Shown here one piece after another: positions 53,460 to 62,358 of a stretch of DNA of 64,000 nucleotides. The DNA is taken from NCBI GenBank assembly GCA_021773015.1, contig JAJFKW010000001.1, forward strand, positions 3,083,305-3,147,304, written 5' to 3'. Numbering within the stretch: the stretch's first letter is position 1; each line of letters opens with the position of its first letter. The position numbers and the translations under genes were made by a program. Under the pieces are notes generated by a model. That model saw nothing but the letters and a program-made list of their open reading frames with translations. It was not told where the DNA came from and did no database searches. The stretch comes from Woeseia sp. (GTDB lineage Bacteria; Pseudomonadota; Gammaproteobacteria; Steroidobacterales; Woeseiaceae).

Positions 53460-55892
53460 ATGTGCTTTGTGTTGAAGCGAAGCAAACTTACTCTTCCATT
53501 GCTCCTGCTATTTATTGGAAGCGGATCAGCTGCGCTCATCTATGAGGTCGTGTGGTTTCACCTGCTGAGGTTCACGATCGGGTCCTCACAACTTTCGATC
53601 GGAATTCTGCTGATCAGCTTTATGGGCGGCATGTGCCTCGGCAGTTTGCTATTTCACCGTTTTGTATCGCGAAGGCACCATCCGCTTAAGGTTTACGCAT
53701 TCATCGAACTCGCGATAGGCGTTTGCGGAGTCTTGATTCTGCTGTTGCTACCAACAGTCACCAAAGTTTATGTGTCAATTGCCGGCTACGGCGTTTTGAA
53801 TATAATTGGGCGCAGCATGATTTGTTTGGTGATTTTACTACCTCCCACAATGTTAATGGGCGCGACCTTGCCGGCTATCGCAAGATGGTTGACTGCAGAT
53901 ACAAACGGTGCGGCTCAACTGGGCCTGTTCTATGGAGGAAACATTCTTGGTGCGGTTCTGGGAACCGTGCTTGCCGGGTTCTATCTTCTGCGAGAGTTCG
54001 ACGTATACATTGCGTCAGGCGTCGCAATAGTGATCAATCTAGCTGTCGCTACGGTTGGATTGCTGCTGGGGTTGCGGTCGGAGTATTCGGTCGCGAAAGA
54101 TTCGATCTCGTCCGGTAAACACCAACCGGTAGCAAGCAAACCGGTCATGGTTGCAATCGCTCTTTCCGGATTTACGGCATTGGGCGCGCAGGTGATATGG
54201 ACCCGGCTTTTGTCGGTACTGTTAGGATCCACCGTGTACACGTTTTCGATCATCCTTGCCGTTTTCCTTGCGGGACTCGGTATCGGTAGTGTTGTGGGTG
54301 CCAAACAGGCTTCGAGGCTTAGACGCCCCGTTGTGGCATTCGGATTGTGCCAATTGCTGTTATTACTGGCGATCGCATTCGCAGGCTATATGATCGTAAG
54401 CGTACGTCCACATTTTCCTGCCCCGGTCACGATGACAGCATGGCTTGATCGTACCGCTTGGGATGTATTGCGTGTGGCCATCGCTATCCTGCCGGCAACC
54501 ATCCTCTGGGGAGCGAGTTTTCCTTTCGCCGTTGTCGCTGCGGGTTTTGGCGGGCGCGACCCTAGCCAAGTCGTTGGTAAGCTTTATGCTCTGAATACGA
54601 TAGGGGCCATTGCGGCGGTCTTGATGGTAATTGCGGTCCTTATTCCATTAACCGGCACAAGGGTCGCCCAACAAGTGCTGATCGGAGTTGCCGGTATTTC
54701 GGCAATCGCGCTCTTAGTGCATCCGACAAGCGCATGGCTTCAGAGAAATCCGCAGCGATTGCCAATACCTGCGGCCACCCTGGTTAGCGTTCTCACGGTA
54801 ATCGCAATTGTTTCTCTATCGTCAATCGCCGTACCGAAGTTAAGTGCCGGGCTGGTCGCTTATGGGCGCGAAGAGCATCGATGGAATGAGCCGGAAGAAT
54901 ACATGCACGTCGCGGAGGGTGTGAGCGCCTACGTTGCCGTGTCACGACAAAAAGAGACAGGATATCGAAACTTTCATATCGGTGGAAAGGTTGTCGCCTC
55001 TACATTTCCTGAAGATATGCGTTTGCAACGAATGTTGGGGCATGCGCCGGCGCTTTTTCACCCGAACCCAAAATCAGTTCTGATAATTGGGTTCGGCGCA
55101 GGTGTTACCGCGGGTAGCTTCGTTCTACATGACAGTATTGAGCGCATCGTTATCGTGGAAATAGAACCGCAAGTTGTTTCAGCAGCAGCACGCTATTTTC
55201 GTGAGGAAAATTACAATGTTTTAGACGACCAACGAACAGAGATCATCTTCGACGATGGGCGACACTATCTTGCGACGACTAAGGATAAATTCGACATCAT
55301 TACAGCGGACCCCGTTAATCCATGGGTGAAGGGCGCAGCGGCACTCTATACCAAGGAGTATTACGAACTCAGCAAGAAGCGGTTGAATCAAGGTGGGCTA
55401 CTGACTCAATGGGTACCGTTGTACGAAACCAATGAAAGCGCAGTCAAAAGCGAAGTCGGTACTTTCTTCGAATCTTTTCCGTACGGCAGCGTTTGGAACA
55501 GCCAAAAAGGTAATCGTGGCTACGATGTTTTTCTGCTTGCCGGCAATGAGCGTACGATCATTGATGCATCATCAATTCGAGAGAAACTAAACAATAACCA
55601 GGCACTAATGAAATCGCTTAATGATGTCGAAATCCACACTGAAATCGACTTACTCAAATCCTTTTCGGGTCAGCGGTTTCATTTGTCCGGCTGGTTAGAA
55701 AATTTCGAGCGAAACCTTGATCGCAACCTTCGTTTAGAATATTTAGCCGGCCAGGCGCTGGACCATCGAGCCGAGCAAAACATTTATCAAGCAATGACAG
55801 CGAATACCGCGTTCACTGATCAGACCTTCAAGTTAAGCGAAAACGAGGAAGAAGAACTTCGGTCTTGGTTCAAACGAACCTACGGTAATTGA
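53460..55892 (+). CDS. Membrane-fused spermidine-synthase-like protein
   Basis: From ATG 53460 (the open frame begins at 53388) the protein is ~810 residues. About the first 450 residues form ~12-14 hydrophobic segments, starting LFIGSGSAALIYEVVWFHLL, the recognisable N-terminus of this fused family. The C-terminal ~300 residues are a spermidine-synthase-type Rossmann methyltransferase-fold domain: VLIIGFGAGVTAGSF, RIVIVEIEPQVVSAAARYF, the substrate-site DDGRHYLATT and DIITADPVNPW. The conserved aspartates suggest binding of an aminopropyl-type or other small donor, but polyamine synthesis by the membrane-fused group is not established. It lies within the island repeats. Confidence 0.82.
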   Translation: MCFVLKRSKLTLPLLLLFIGSGSAALIYEVVWFHLLRFTIGSSQLSIGILLISFMGGMCLGSLLFHRFVSRRHHPLKVYAFIELAIGVCGVLILLLLPTVTKVYVSIAGYGVLNIIGRSMICLVILLPPTMLMGATLPAIARWLTADTNGAAQLGLFYGGNILGAVLGTVLAGFYLLREFDVYIASGVAIVINLAVATVGLLLGLRSEYSVAKDSISSGKHQPVASKPVMVAIALSGFTALGAQVIWTRLLSVLLGSTVYTFSIILAVFLAGLGIGSVVGAKQASRLRRPVVAFGLCQLLLLLAIAFAGYMIVSVRPHFPAPVTMTAWLDRTAWDVLRVAIAILPATILWGASFPFAVVAAGFGGRDPSQVVGKLYALNTIGAIAAVLMVIAVLIPLTGTRVAQQVLIGVAGISAIALLVHPTSAWLQRNPQRLPIPAATLVSVLTVIAIVSLSSIAVPKLSAGLVAYGREEHRWNEPEEYMHVAEGVSAYVAVSRQKETGYRNFHIGGKVVASTFPEDMRLQRMLGHAPALFHPNPKSVLIIGFGAGVTAGSFVLHDSIERIVIVEIEPQVVSAAARYFREENYNVLDDQRTEIIFDDGRHYLATTKDKFDIITADPVNPWVKGAAALYTKEYYELSKKRLNQGGLLTQWVPLYETNESAVKSEVGTFFESFPYGSVWNSQKGNRGYDVFLLAGNERTIIDASSIREKLNNNQALMKSLNDVEIHTEIDLLKSFSGQRFHLSGWLENFERNLDRNLRLEYLAGQALDHRAEQNIYQAMTANTAFTDQTFKLSENEEEELRSWFKRTYGN

Positions 55893-56511
55893 ACAGTCAG
55901 TTCGTGTAGTGATTGCGTGGTGGTAAGCAGCAACTGCTGCGTTGTTAGGCAACATTAAAAATCGAACATCAGTAGATTGCGCAACAACCTAATCTCGCAA
56001 GTTTGCGTTGCTTCATCTTCTTACGCTTTTTACATGGCGTTTTTATCGACTATATATGTCGTAAACAAATCAATGAGCCTACAAATAGATTCGATTTCCT
56101 GAAATGCGAATCTTCCTCATCCAACCAATCAACATATACCCTCAAGCGATCGATGCCAATCGAATTTCGACCTAACTACTCAGCACGACTGCAAATCAAC
56201 AACCTATCAGCGCAAAGTCCGGCTCCGTCTGTTGTTGTTTTAAATCTAGTGCGCCGGAAAGACTATTTGAATATTCAAGCGATATAACTGTGGGTTATTT
56301 AGCGGTACTTGACCATATCTATTCTAATTGGTAACTGTATTCCACATTATGGGTGAGACATAGCGGCGTTCCGTGACACTGATTGGTCAGGCGCGGTTAG
56401 TAAATTAGGTCGAAGATTGTTGATCAAGCATCGGCACGAATTAGGTGCTGCCCCGACTCTATATGCCGTTGTGTCCACAAACAATTTCGCAATCGAATGG
56501 GCGTATAAGTC
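55893..56511. other. 619-bp gap without a supported gene, A/T-rich
   Basis: The base composition is visibly more A/T-rich than flanking genes. A 94-codon frame at 56003 lacks a ribosome binding site and a protein-like composition. A small dyad CGAC-7-GTCG (near 56047-56061) and a GTTAGGC-type stretch at 55944 are noted but not interpreted. The region contains the upstream control region of the RHS gene. Confidence 0.4.
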
Positions 56512-59500
56512 ATGTCAAATGGTCTCCGATTTTCTTACGTTTTCACAGCCTTCTTGTTGCTGTGCTTCTTTTCTTCTGCTGCCCACGCTCAACGCGGTGG
56601 AGGCGGCGGTGGCGGAGGCAATGAGGTACTCAATGCCGCAATTGAATGGGATAAGCGAGCCGAGATTGGGGACCGACTAACGGCGCACGGGCTTGATTTG
56701 CTGGGCGACAGCATTGACCCTCACACGGGAACCATTTCCTTTCGGCAGACGGATATTTCGCTGCCAGGCAATTCAGAGTTACCTGTTGCACTCACACGTG
56801 AGCTGACGCCAGGTTATTTCCACAGTTTTTCTGTTGACGTTGAGTTCGGTGATTGGAGTTACAGCGTTCCCCGATTGCATCTCGTAACCGCCGCTTCCTC
56901 AAATTGGTCGGGCGCGCGCTGCTCAGACCCACAATCCGTTTTCGCGCCGCAGCAATACTCGGGGGCAACCGGTGCCAACGCCTTTGCATACCCGGTTGAG
57001 TATTCGAATGGGCTGATTTTGGACGCGCCGGGGCACGGATCGCAGCAAGTGCTCAAGAAATCGCCCACGGTAACGGTGCCGTTTCCGAGCACCGCTAAAT
57101 ACATCACGGCGCAGAACTGGTATCTCATCTGCGGCAGCGCAATTGGTGGCGGCGAAGGATTCATCGCGATCGCACCCAACGGCGATCGCTATCGGTTTGA
57201 CCGCTACATTCAAGTTACACATCGAAACTTAGGTTCGGTAGCCGAAGACGGCCTTAACTCCGGTGGCACCAGACACATCGGACGGATCAGGGCAATGCTG
57301 ATGGCGACCGAAGTCACGGACGTGCACGGTAATTGGGTGCGGTATGTGTACGACACTTCCGATCGGTTAACGCAAATTCACGCCAACGATGGGCGTTCGA
57401 TCACGCTGGGATATACCGGTAGCTCAAAAGTGGTGTCATCAGCCACAGCAAACGGGCGTGTATGGAATTACAGCTATGCAACTGAAACCGTTGCGGACGC
57501 ACTTATTGGAGACTATGGAAACAACAAACAAGTACTCTCGTCCGTAACGCGGCCAGACGGGCTTTCGTGGTCATTTAGTCTGCTCAACATGCATCACCGC
57601 GCGCGCACCGGGACACGATGTCATAACATCGGTGGGACGATGAGCCTAATGCACCCGAATGGCGTTACCGGCAGCTATACGGTTTCCGAAACGCTTCATC
57701 GAAGAGGATTTGCTGAGTGGATGACGGAAACAACCCTCCGATGCTCTGGCGGGTTCGTCAATACAACGCCGCCGACATACTACGACGTTTATCATGCGCC
57801 GATCGAGGTCATGTCGGTGTCTCAGAAAACGCTCAGCGGGCCATCGATGCCGACGTCTCAATGGGTTTACACCTATGAGAGCGATGTCGATGAGGTGCGC
57901 TACCCGGTAGGTCATCAGTTTGAAGGTCATCCGATTGCCACTTCTGAAACTGATCCCACCAATTGGACCAAGGTTTTAAACCCGGACGGTTCGGAGACAA
58001 CCTACTATCATTTCTGGAATATTCTCCTTTTACCGGGCGGCGGTGTCGATGCCGTTTTTGCTGGAAAGCTCGATCGTCAGGAAACTCGAGTATCGGCCGG
58101 CGGTACTGTTTTACAGACGGTAGAAAACCACTACGTGCAAACCGGTATTTTCGGAAGCACGTACCTACCGAATGCCTACGGCGGCGCTCCGATATCGAAT
58201 GTGATCACGCCAGAATCGAGCGGAACACCGATCAATGTCTCCAAAACGGTGACTCTTGTAGACGGCGACACTTATACAACGGAGTTTAGTTACAACACCA
58301 CGCAAACATCAGCTGCATACTCTTATGGCAGCCCTATTCAGACCAAAGTCTTTTCCAACGTGTCGACCAACCCTCGCATAATCGATGTTGTCTATGAACA
58401 CAACTCGACCAACTGGGTTTTGGCGCTTCCGAAGTCGACCACCATCAACGGAAGGCTGATTGATGAATACAACTACTATAGTTCCGGAGCACTACATGAG
58501 CATCGGAAGTACGCCGTTCTTGTAACTACAATTGATCGATACACGACTGGTGATGCGGCTGGGCAGCCCAGTGCAGTGTATGACGCATTAAACCGCAAGA
58601 CAGAATTGCTCGACTGGAAGCGCGGTACCTCGCAGCGTATTAAGCGCGCGGATAATCTCTCGGTCTATCAATACGTTGACAACAATGGTTGGATGACGAG
58701 TTCAAAAGACGCACGAGGTTTTACCACCAGCTATACCCGCGACAACATGGGTCGTTTGACACTGATCAATCCGCCCGGTAGCTGGGCGAACACGTCGATC
58801 AGCTACGATTTTTCAGGTGGCGGCGCTGTACAAACGATCACACAGGGACAATCAAAAACCACAATCACCTATGACGCGATGTTCAGGCCCATGCTTGAAC
58901 GTTCGCAGGCGCTTGATACCGGTTGGTCATCCTATGTAAATAGGGAATACGACACACTAGGAAGAGTGTCATTCGAATCGCAGCCGTCCAGCAGTGCAAC
59001 AACCACCGCGGGAATCGACTTTACCTATGACGGTCTTGGCCGAATAAAGACGGAAGCAGAAACGGTATCGCCTTTTGTAACGCAAACACATAACTACTAC
59101 AACGAGCATCGACATCAGATTACTGATCCATCTGGACAAAATACGACTTACTTTCAAACTGGATACGAGGGCCCAGGTAGTGGCCCGTTGAGAAAGATCT
59201 ATCAGCCGATGGGCGTGAATACCTATTTGCACCGGAATGTTTGGGGACAATTGTATCGCGTTCAACAAGTGGGTACCCACAATGGTTTTCCGATGGACCA
59301 AAGCCGGTACTACTATTTCGACAACCAGCAAAGAGTCTGCCGGCACTACGTACCGGAACAAGGTGCAACGAAATACGAATACGACGCGGCTGGCCAATTG
59401 GTGGCGTACGCGAAAGGCCAGGGCAATAGCGGTTGCACAGTGCCGAACAGCGGAACGCGTGTAAGCCTCAATTACGATTCTCTCGGTCGATTGACGACGA

Positions 59501-61380
59501 CAGACTATCTCAGCGTAATCGCACCCGATATCACACGTAGCTACGACGCAGACGGAAATTTACTCACCGTTAATCGTGGCGGCGTCAACTGGACATACGC
59601 CTACAATGAACTCGGCTTGCCGACGTCGGAAACGTTGGCGCTGGATTCACGTAGTTATCCAATTTCGTATTTGTACAATACGTCCGGCCATATGACCCGC
59701 AAAACACTGCCAACGGCGCGTCAAATCAATTACACACCGGACGGTCTCGGTCGCCACAAAACCATTAAAGATGGTACGGCGACGTTGGCATCGAACACCA
59801 GTTATCATCCTTCGGGTGATGTATCGAGCATAACGTACGGTAACGGGCAAGTCCTGTCCCAAACATTAAATGCACGTTTATTGCCTTTGCGTCTACTATC
59901 CAGCAACGGCAGCCAGACAGCGATTGATCAGACGTTCAGCTACGATGCACGAGCTAACTTAACGGGAATCGTTGACGGTGCTGTCAGTGGTAATAATCGT
60001 ACCCATGGATACGACGCGCTCAATCGGCTGACCAGCGCGAGCGGCCCGTGGGGCTCTGGGAATTACACCTACGATGCCTTGGGCAACTTGCGTCAGAAAG
60101 TCCTAGGTTCGCGTACCGTCAATTTATCTTACGACGTGTTTAATCGGCTGTCGCAAAGCGTCGATACAGGACCGAGTGGCACCCGCAGCGTTGGTCACGA
60201 CGCGCGCGGCAATGTGACCACATTGGGCGGTCTCACATTTGGCTATGATGTGTCTGACCAACCCGTAAATGTATCGGGGGCTGCAACCGGTACGTACCGC
60301 TACGACGGCAACTTCAAGCGTGTGAAAGCGGTGGTCAACGGCAAGACAATCTACAGCGTCTACGATGCGTCCGGTGCGTTAGTGCATATAGACGCTATCA
60401 CCGACGGCAACAAGACAGACTACGTTACCGGACCGAGTGGTAGTCTCGCACGAATCAAAAACAATGTGGTGACGTATTTGCACCCGGACTATTTGGGTAG
60501 CGCGCAAAGCGGTACGAACAGTGCCGGCTCCGTATTGTGGCGCGAGCAGTACACGCCGTTTGGCGAGGAGCTACAAGGGCCGGCCGCGAATAATGATCAA
60601 GCCGGATACACCGGTCATATCAGAGACTCCGCAACCGGGCTTAACTACATGCAGGCGCGGTACTACGATCCGACGATTGGGCGATTCCTGAGTGTTGATC
60701 CGGTTGGATTTACAATCGACAGTCCGATGTCCTTCGGCCGCTACACGTACGCGAATAACAACCCATACTTGTACGTCGATCCGGACGGTGAATTTGCAAT
60801 TACCTTATCTATCACCATCGCAATTGGTGTTCGGGTTGGATTCGCCGCATATAGAGTGTACAGGGCGCATCGCGCTGCAGCTGCAGCAGCTGCAGCAGCT
60901 ACAGTGATTGTGTCCACGCCGGGCGATAGTGCAAGACGCGCATCAAATAGTAATGGCCGCAATAGTTCCGCTGTTTCACATTCGTCGCCAGCGGACCCCG
61001 GCAACGATGGGGATAACGATAACAATAATGTTGATCGCACTAAGAAGCTGCCGGTGCGACTGCGAAACAAGCTAAAACGAGTTGAAAACCAGACTGCAGC
61101 GGGAGGCAATAGGGGGGTCTCAGGGTCGGTAACTCCTACCGAGGCGAGAGCTCTTGGAGAGCGGTTTGTTGGCCCAGGGTTTCGAACTTCAAAAACGCAA
61201 CCCAATACAATTATTTCACAGAATGGCCTCAGGCAGTTTCGCGGCCCATCAGCAAAAAAGGGTATTAATCCGGTGACGGGGAAACGCTACTCCAACACAG
61301 GAGTTCAGGCGAATTTTCAATCTAGAACCGCGCCATCTGGAAGGTTTACTACTAATGTTCATCTGGATGTGAAACCATAA
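56512..61380 (+). CDS. Secreted RHS/YD-repeat protein with C-terminal toxin tip
   Basis: A 1622-residue protein. The N-terminus is a Sec-type signal (FTAFLLLCFFSSAAHA) and a Gly-rich stretch (RGGGGGGGGNE). A ~1350-residue shell of YD repeats follows (e.g. YDTSDRLTQIHANDGRSITL, YDALNRLTSA, YDVFNRLSQS). The RHS core at about residues 1350-1400 includes MQARYYDPTIGRFLSVDPVG and RYTYANNNPYLYVDPDGE. The last ~210 residues are variable: an Ala-rich helix (RAHRAAAAAAAAAT), a low-complexity N/D/S linker and a tip (VTPTEARALGERFVGPGF, SQNGLRQFRGPS, GVQANFQSRT, NVHLDV). This is the layout of contact-dependent or type VI-delivered polymorphic toxins. The tip fold is not identified. Confidence 0.9.
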   Translation: MSNGLRFSYVFTAFLLLCFFSSAAHAQRGGGGGGGGNEVLNAAIEWDKRAEIGDRLTAHGLDLLGDSIDPHTGTISFRQTDISLPGNSELPVALTRELTPGYFHSFSVDVEFGDWSYSVPRLHLVTAASSNWSGARCSDPQSVFAPQQYSGATGANAFAYPVEYSNGLILDAPGHGSQQVLKKSPTVTVPFPSTAKYITAQNWYLICGSAIGGGEGFIAIAPNGDRYRFDRYIQVTHRNLGSVAEDGLNSGGTRHIGRIRAMLMATEVTDVHGNWVRYVYDTSDRLTQIHANDGRSITLGYTGSSKVVSSATANGRVWNYSYATETVADALIGDYGNNKQVLSSVTRPDGLSWSFSLLNMHHRARTGTRCHNIGGTMSLMHPNGVTGSYTVSETLHRRGFAEWMTETTLRCSGGFVNTTPPTYYDVYHAPIEVMSVSQKTLSGPSMPTSQWVYTYESDVDEVRYPVGHQFEGHPIATSETDPTNWTKVLNPDGSETTYYHFWNILLLPGGGVDAVFAGKLDRQETRVSAGGTVLQTVENHYVQTGIFGSTYLPNAYGGAPISNVITPESSGTPINVSKTVTLVDGDTYTTEFSYNTTQTSAAYSYGSPIQTKVFSNVSTNPRIIDVVYEHNSTNWVLALPKSTTINGRLIDEYNYYSSGALHEHRKYAVLVTTIDRYTTGDAAGQPSAVYDALNRKTELLDWKRGTSQRIKRADNLSVYQYVDNNGWMTSSKDARGFTTSYTRDNMGRLTLINPPGSWANTSISYDFSGGGAVQTITQGQSKTTITYDAMFRPMLERSQALDTGWSSYVNREYDTLGRVSFESQPSSSATTTAGIDFTYDGLGRIKTEAETVSPFVTQTHNYYNEHRHQITDPSGQNTTYFQTGYEGPGSGPLRKIYQPMGVNTYLHRNVWGQLYRVQQVGTHNGFPMDQSRYYYFDNQQRVCRHYVPEQGATKYEYDAAGQLVAYAKGQGNSGCTVPNSGTRVSLNYDSLGRLTTTDYLSVIAPDITRSYDADGNLLTVNRGGVNWTYAYNELGLPTSETLALDSRSYPISYLYNTSGHMTRKTLPTARQINYTPDGLGRHKTIKDGTATLASNTSYHPSGDVSSITYGNGQVLSQTLNARLLPLRLLSSNGSQTAIDQTFSYDARANLTGIVDGAVSGNNRTHGYDALNRLTSASGPWGSGNYTYDALGNLRQKVLGSRTVNLSYDVFNRLSQSVDTGPSGTRSVGHDARGNVTTLGGLTFGYDVSDQPVNVSGAATGTYRYDGNFKRVKAVVNGKTIYSVYDASGALVHIDAITDGNKTDYVTGPSGSLARIKNNVVTYLHPDYLGSAQSGTNSAGSVLWREQYTPFGEELQGPAANNDQAGYTGHIRDSATGLNYMQARYYDPTIGRFLSVDPVGFTIDSPMSFGRYTYANNNPYLYVDPDGEFAITLSITIAIGVRVGFAAYRVYRAHRAAAAAAAAATVIVSTPGDSARRASNSNGRNSSAVSHSSPADPGNDGDNDNNNVDRTKKLPVRLRNKLKRVENQTAAGGNRGVSGSVTPTEARALGERFVGPGFRTSKTQPNTIISQNGLRQFRGPSAKKGINPVTGKRYSNTGVQANFQSRTAPSGRFTTNVHLDVKP

Positions 61381-61383
61381 GCT

Positions 61384-61761
61384 ATGAGTTGTCAGCCAAT
61401 AATTAAGAGCTATCATTCACCAGACATTGATGATCTCAAGAACTGGGTGCCTGGTGATGACGAACCCGTTTTACTACTTCTTCAACTTGAGATTGGAACG
61501 GCTGACGAAGACGGTGCTGACATTTTTGAATTATTAGTTGGTTCACCACAGGGACTTCAGACACTAGCAAAAAGTGACACGAATATAGTTTCTGATCGGG
61601 GGTTGCTTGTGATCAAGAGTTTCATATGGCCGGATATCGCCGCCCACCTCTCAAGTATCGTTGCTTCGTGCGGGGGCGATAATTGGATAACTGTGTCGCA
61701 AAATCTCCAGCGGTATTTTCATTGGGAGTATGAAGACTATATGGAAGAAGTTGTTAGATAG
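61384..61761 (+). CDS. Probable Imm8-family immunity protein
   Basis: The 125-residue gene begins three bases after the RHS stop, as expected for a cognate immunity gene. The sequence fits the Imm8 pattern: KSYHSPDIDDLKNWVPGDD near the start, QLEIGTADEDGADIFELLVG, then SPQGL, LLVIKSF, and the end block GGDNWITVSQNL with WEYEDYMEEVV. Imm8 proteins neutralise their partner toxin by binding, so this should protect the producing cell from the RHS tip. It is small, acidic, without signal peptide and cytoplasmic. Family assignment is from memory of the consensus, and the specific toxin it blocks is inferred from position. Confidence 0.75.
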   Translation: MSCQPIIKSYHSPDIDDLKNWVPGDDEPVLLLLQLEIGTADEDGADIFELLVGSPQGLQTLAKSDTNIVSDRGLLVIKSFIWPDIAAHLSSIVASCGGDNWITVSQNLQRYFHWEYEDYMEEVVR

Positions 61762-62066
61762 TGAGGATGCTGTGTAAGTGGTGACTCGACAACGCTCACG
61801 TGCTAATCCCAAAACTCATCTAGAGTTAAATAAGTGTCTGCAGGAAAAGGTGTCAGATTTATTTTTCGCATTTAAACGAAAAAGGGGTCGAACCGATTAA
61901 TTCGACTGCAATGTAAGCGCGGTAGCGCTTTGAAGGCGAATGCGTCACCGCTGTGGGATATTTGTGTGATCGAGTACTGCTCTGTTGTGCGATGTGATGC
62001 AAGTCGTGCAACGGACGCCCCACGGTATTCTTCGTGATTACAATGAGTTACGATCAAGCGATCTAA
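61762..62066. other. Intergenic stretch after the immunity gene
   Basis: About 305 bp without a supported gene. Any leftward frame through 61872-62162 is a by-product of reading the tRNA 3' copy. The stretch precedes the 45-bp tRNA 3' copy at 62067. Confidence 0.4.
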
Positions 62067-62111
62067 CTTCGAACCAGGTGGTCGGGAGTTCGAATCTCTC
62101 CGGGCGCGCCA
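62067..62111 (+). repeat. Perfect 45-bp copy of tRNA-Arg 3' portion (att-like)
   Basis: Identical to 53110-53154, covering the anticodon loop through CCA. The 5' half of the tRNA is absent, so it is not a functional tRNA. It marks the right end of the candidate island. Confidence 0.92.
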
Positions 62112-62121
62112 AACGACAAAG

Positions 62122-62184
62122 GGTGTTAACCGGTCACATGGTTTACACCTTGTTCCGGACACATGGTTAACACTTTGTCCGGCA
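62122..62184. repeat. Direct repeats resembling a transposon-end remnant
   Basis: Two imperfect copies of CACATGGTT(T/A)ACAC(C/T)TTG lie ~30 bp apart, with TTCCGGA/GTCCGG after each. Such GTTAACCATGTG/TCCGG repeats recall ends of some IS481-type elements, from memory only. No transposase is present. Confidence 0.4.
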
Positions 62185-62193
62185 TGAACGGTT

Positions 62194-62218
62194 AGGGACC
62201 GGGTTCTACCCGGACCCT
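62194..62218. terminator. Hairpin with terminator-like shape
   Basis: AGGG-A-CCGGG paired with CCCGG-A-CCCT (one A-A mismatch, 5-nt loop) followed by TTTC. Weakly terminator-like on the plus strand. Confidence 0.4.
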
Positions 62219-62284
62219 TTCTATATCAAAGTATCCCAGATCATACTCTAAGAAGCTGACCTGCCAGATGTCGTTATCGATCTA

Positions 62285-62310
62285 TCGCAGGCCAATGGAT
62301 TGGCCTGCGA
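62285..62310. repeat. Perfect 12-bp inverted repeat near the copper-oxidase gene end
   Basis: TCGCAGGCCAAT and ATTGGCCTGCGA flank a 2-bp centre (62285-62310). It sits 49 bp after the oxidase stop. Without a T-run it is not a clear terminator; a protein-binding or transcription-stop site is possible. Confidence 0.55.
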
Positions 62311-62358
62311 ACAGAGGCTTCGAATCGACAAGTCCTCCAACCAATTATCTATTAAGAG

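Larger units (their letters stand above)
53110..62111. mobile_element. Candidate genomic island at tRNA-Arg bounded by a 45-bp direct repeat
   Basis: The tRNA-Arg 3' part from the anticodon loop to CCA (53110-53154) recurs without mismatch at 62067-62111, with a similar GACAAAGGGT shortly after. This is the att-duplication pattern of tRNA-targeted integrative elements. The enclosed ~9 kb holds a membrane synthase-like gene, a 619-bp gene-poor gap, an RHS toxin gene and an immunity-like gene. No integrase, excisionase or mobilisation gene is seen, so the element is either a decayed relic or never carried its own integrase. Boundaries are by repeat position only. Confidence 0.55.

Noticed and set aside
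55920-55960. Possible integron attC-like site with GTTAGGC
   Set aside because: Only the right-hand core is present; no matching left core or paired arms, and no integrase or cassette array.
56003-56287. 94-codon rightward frame in the gap before the RHS gene
   Set aside because: No ribosome binding site, odd composition and no recognisable features.
61872-62162. Leftward 96-codon frame with RARRDSNSRPPGSKLD
   Set aside because: This is the well-known false translation of a tRNA 3' end, here the 45-bp copy at 62067-62111.
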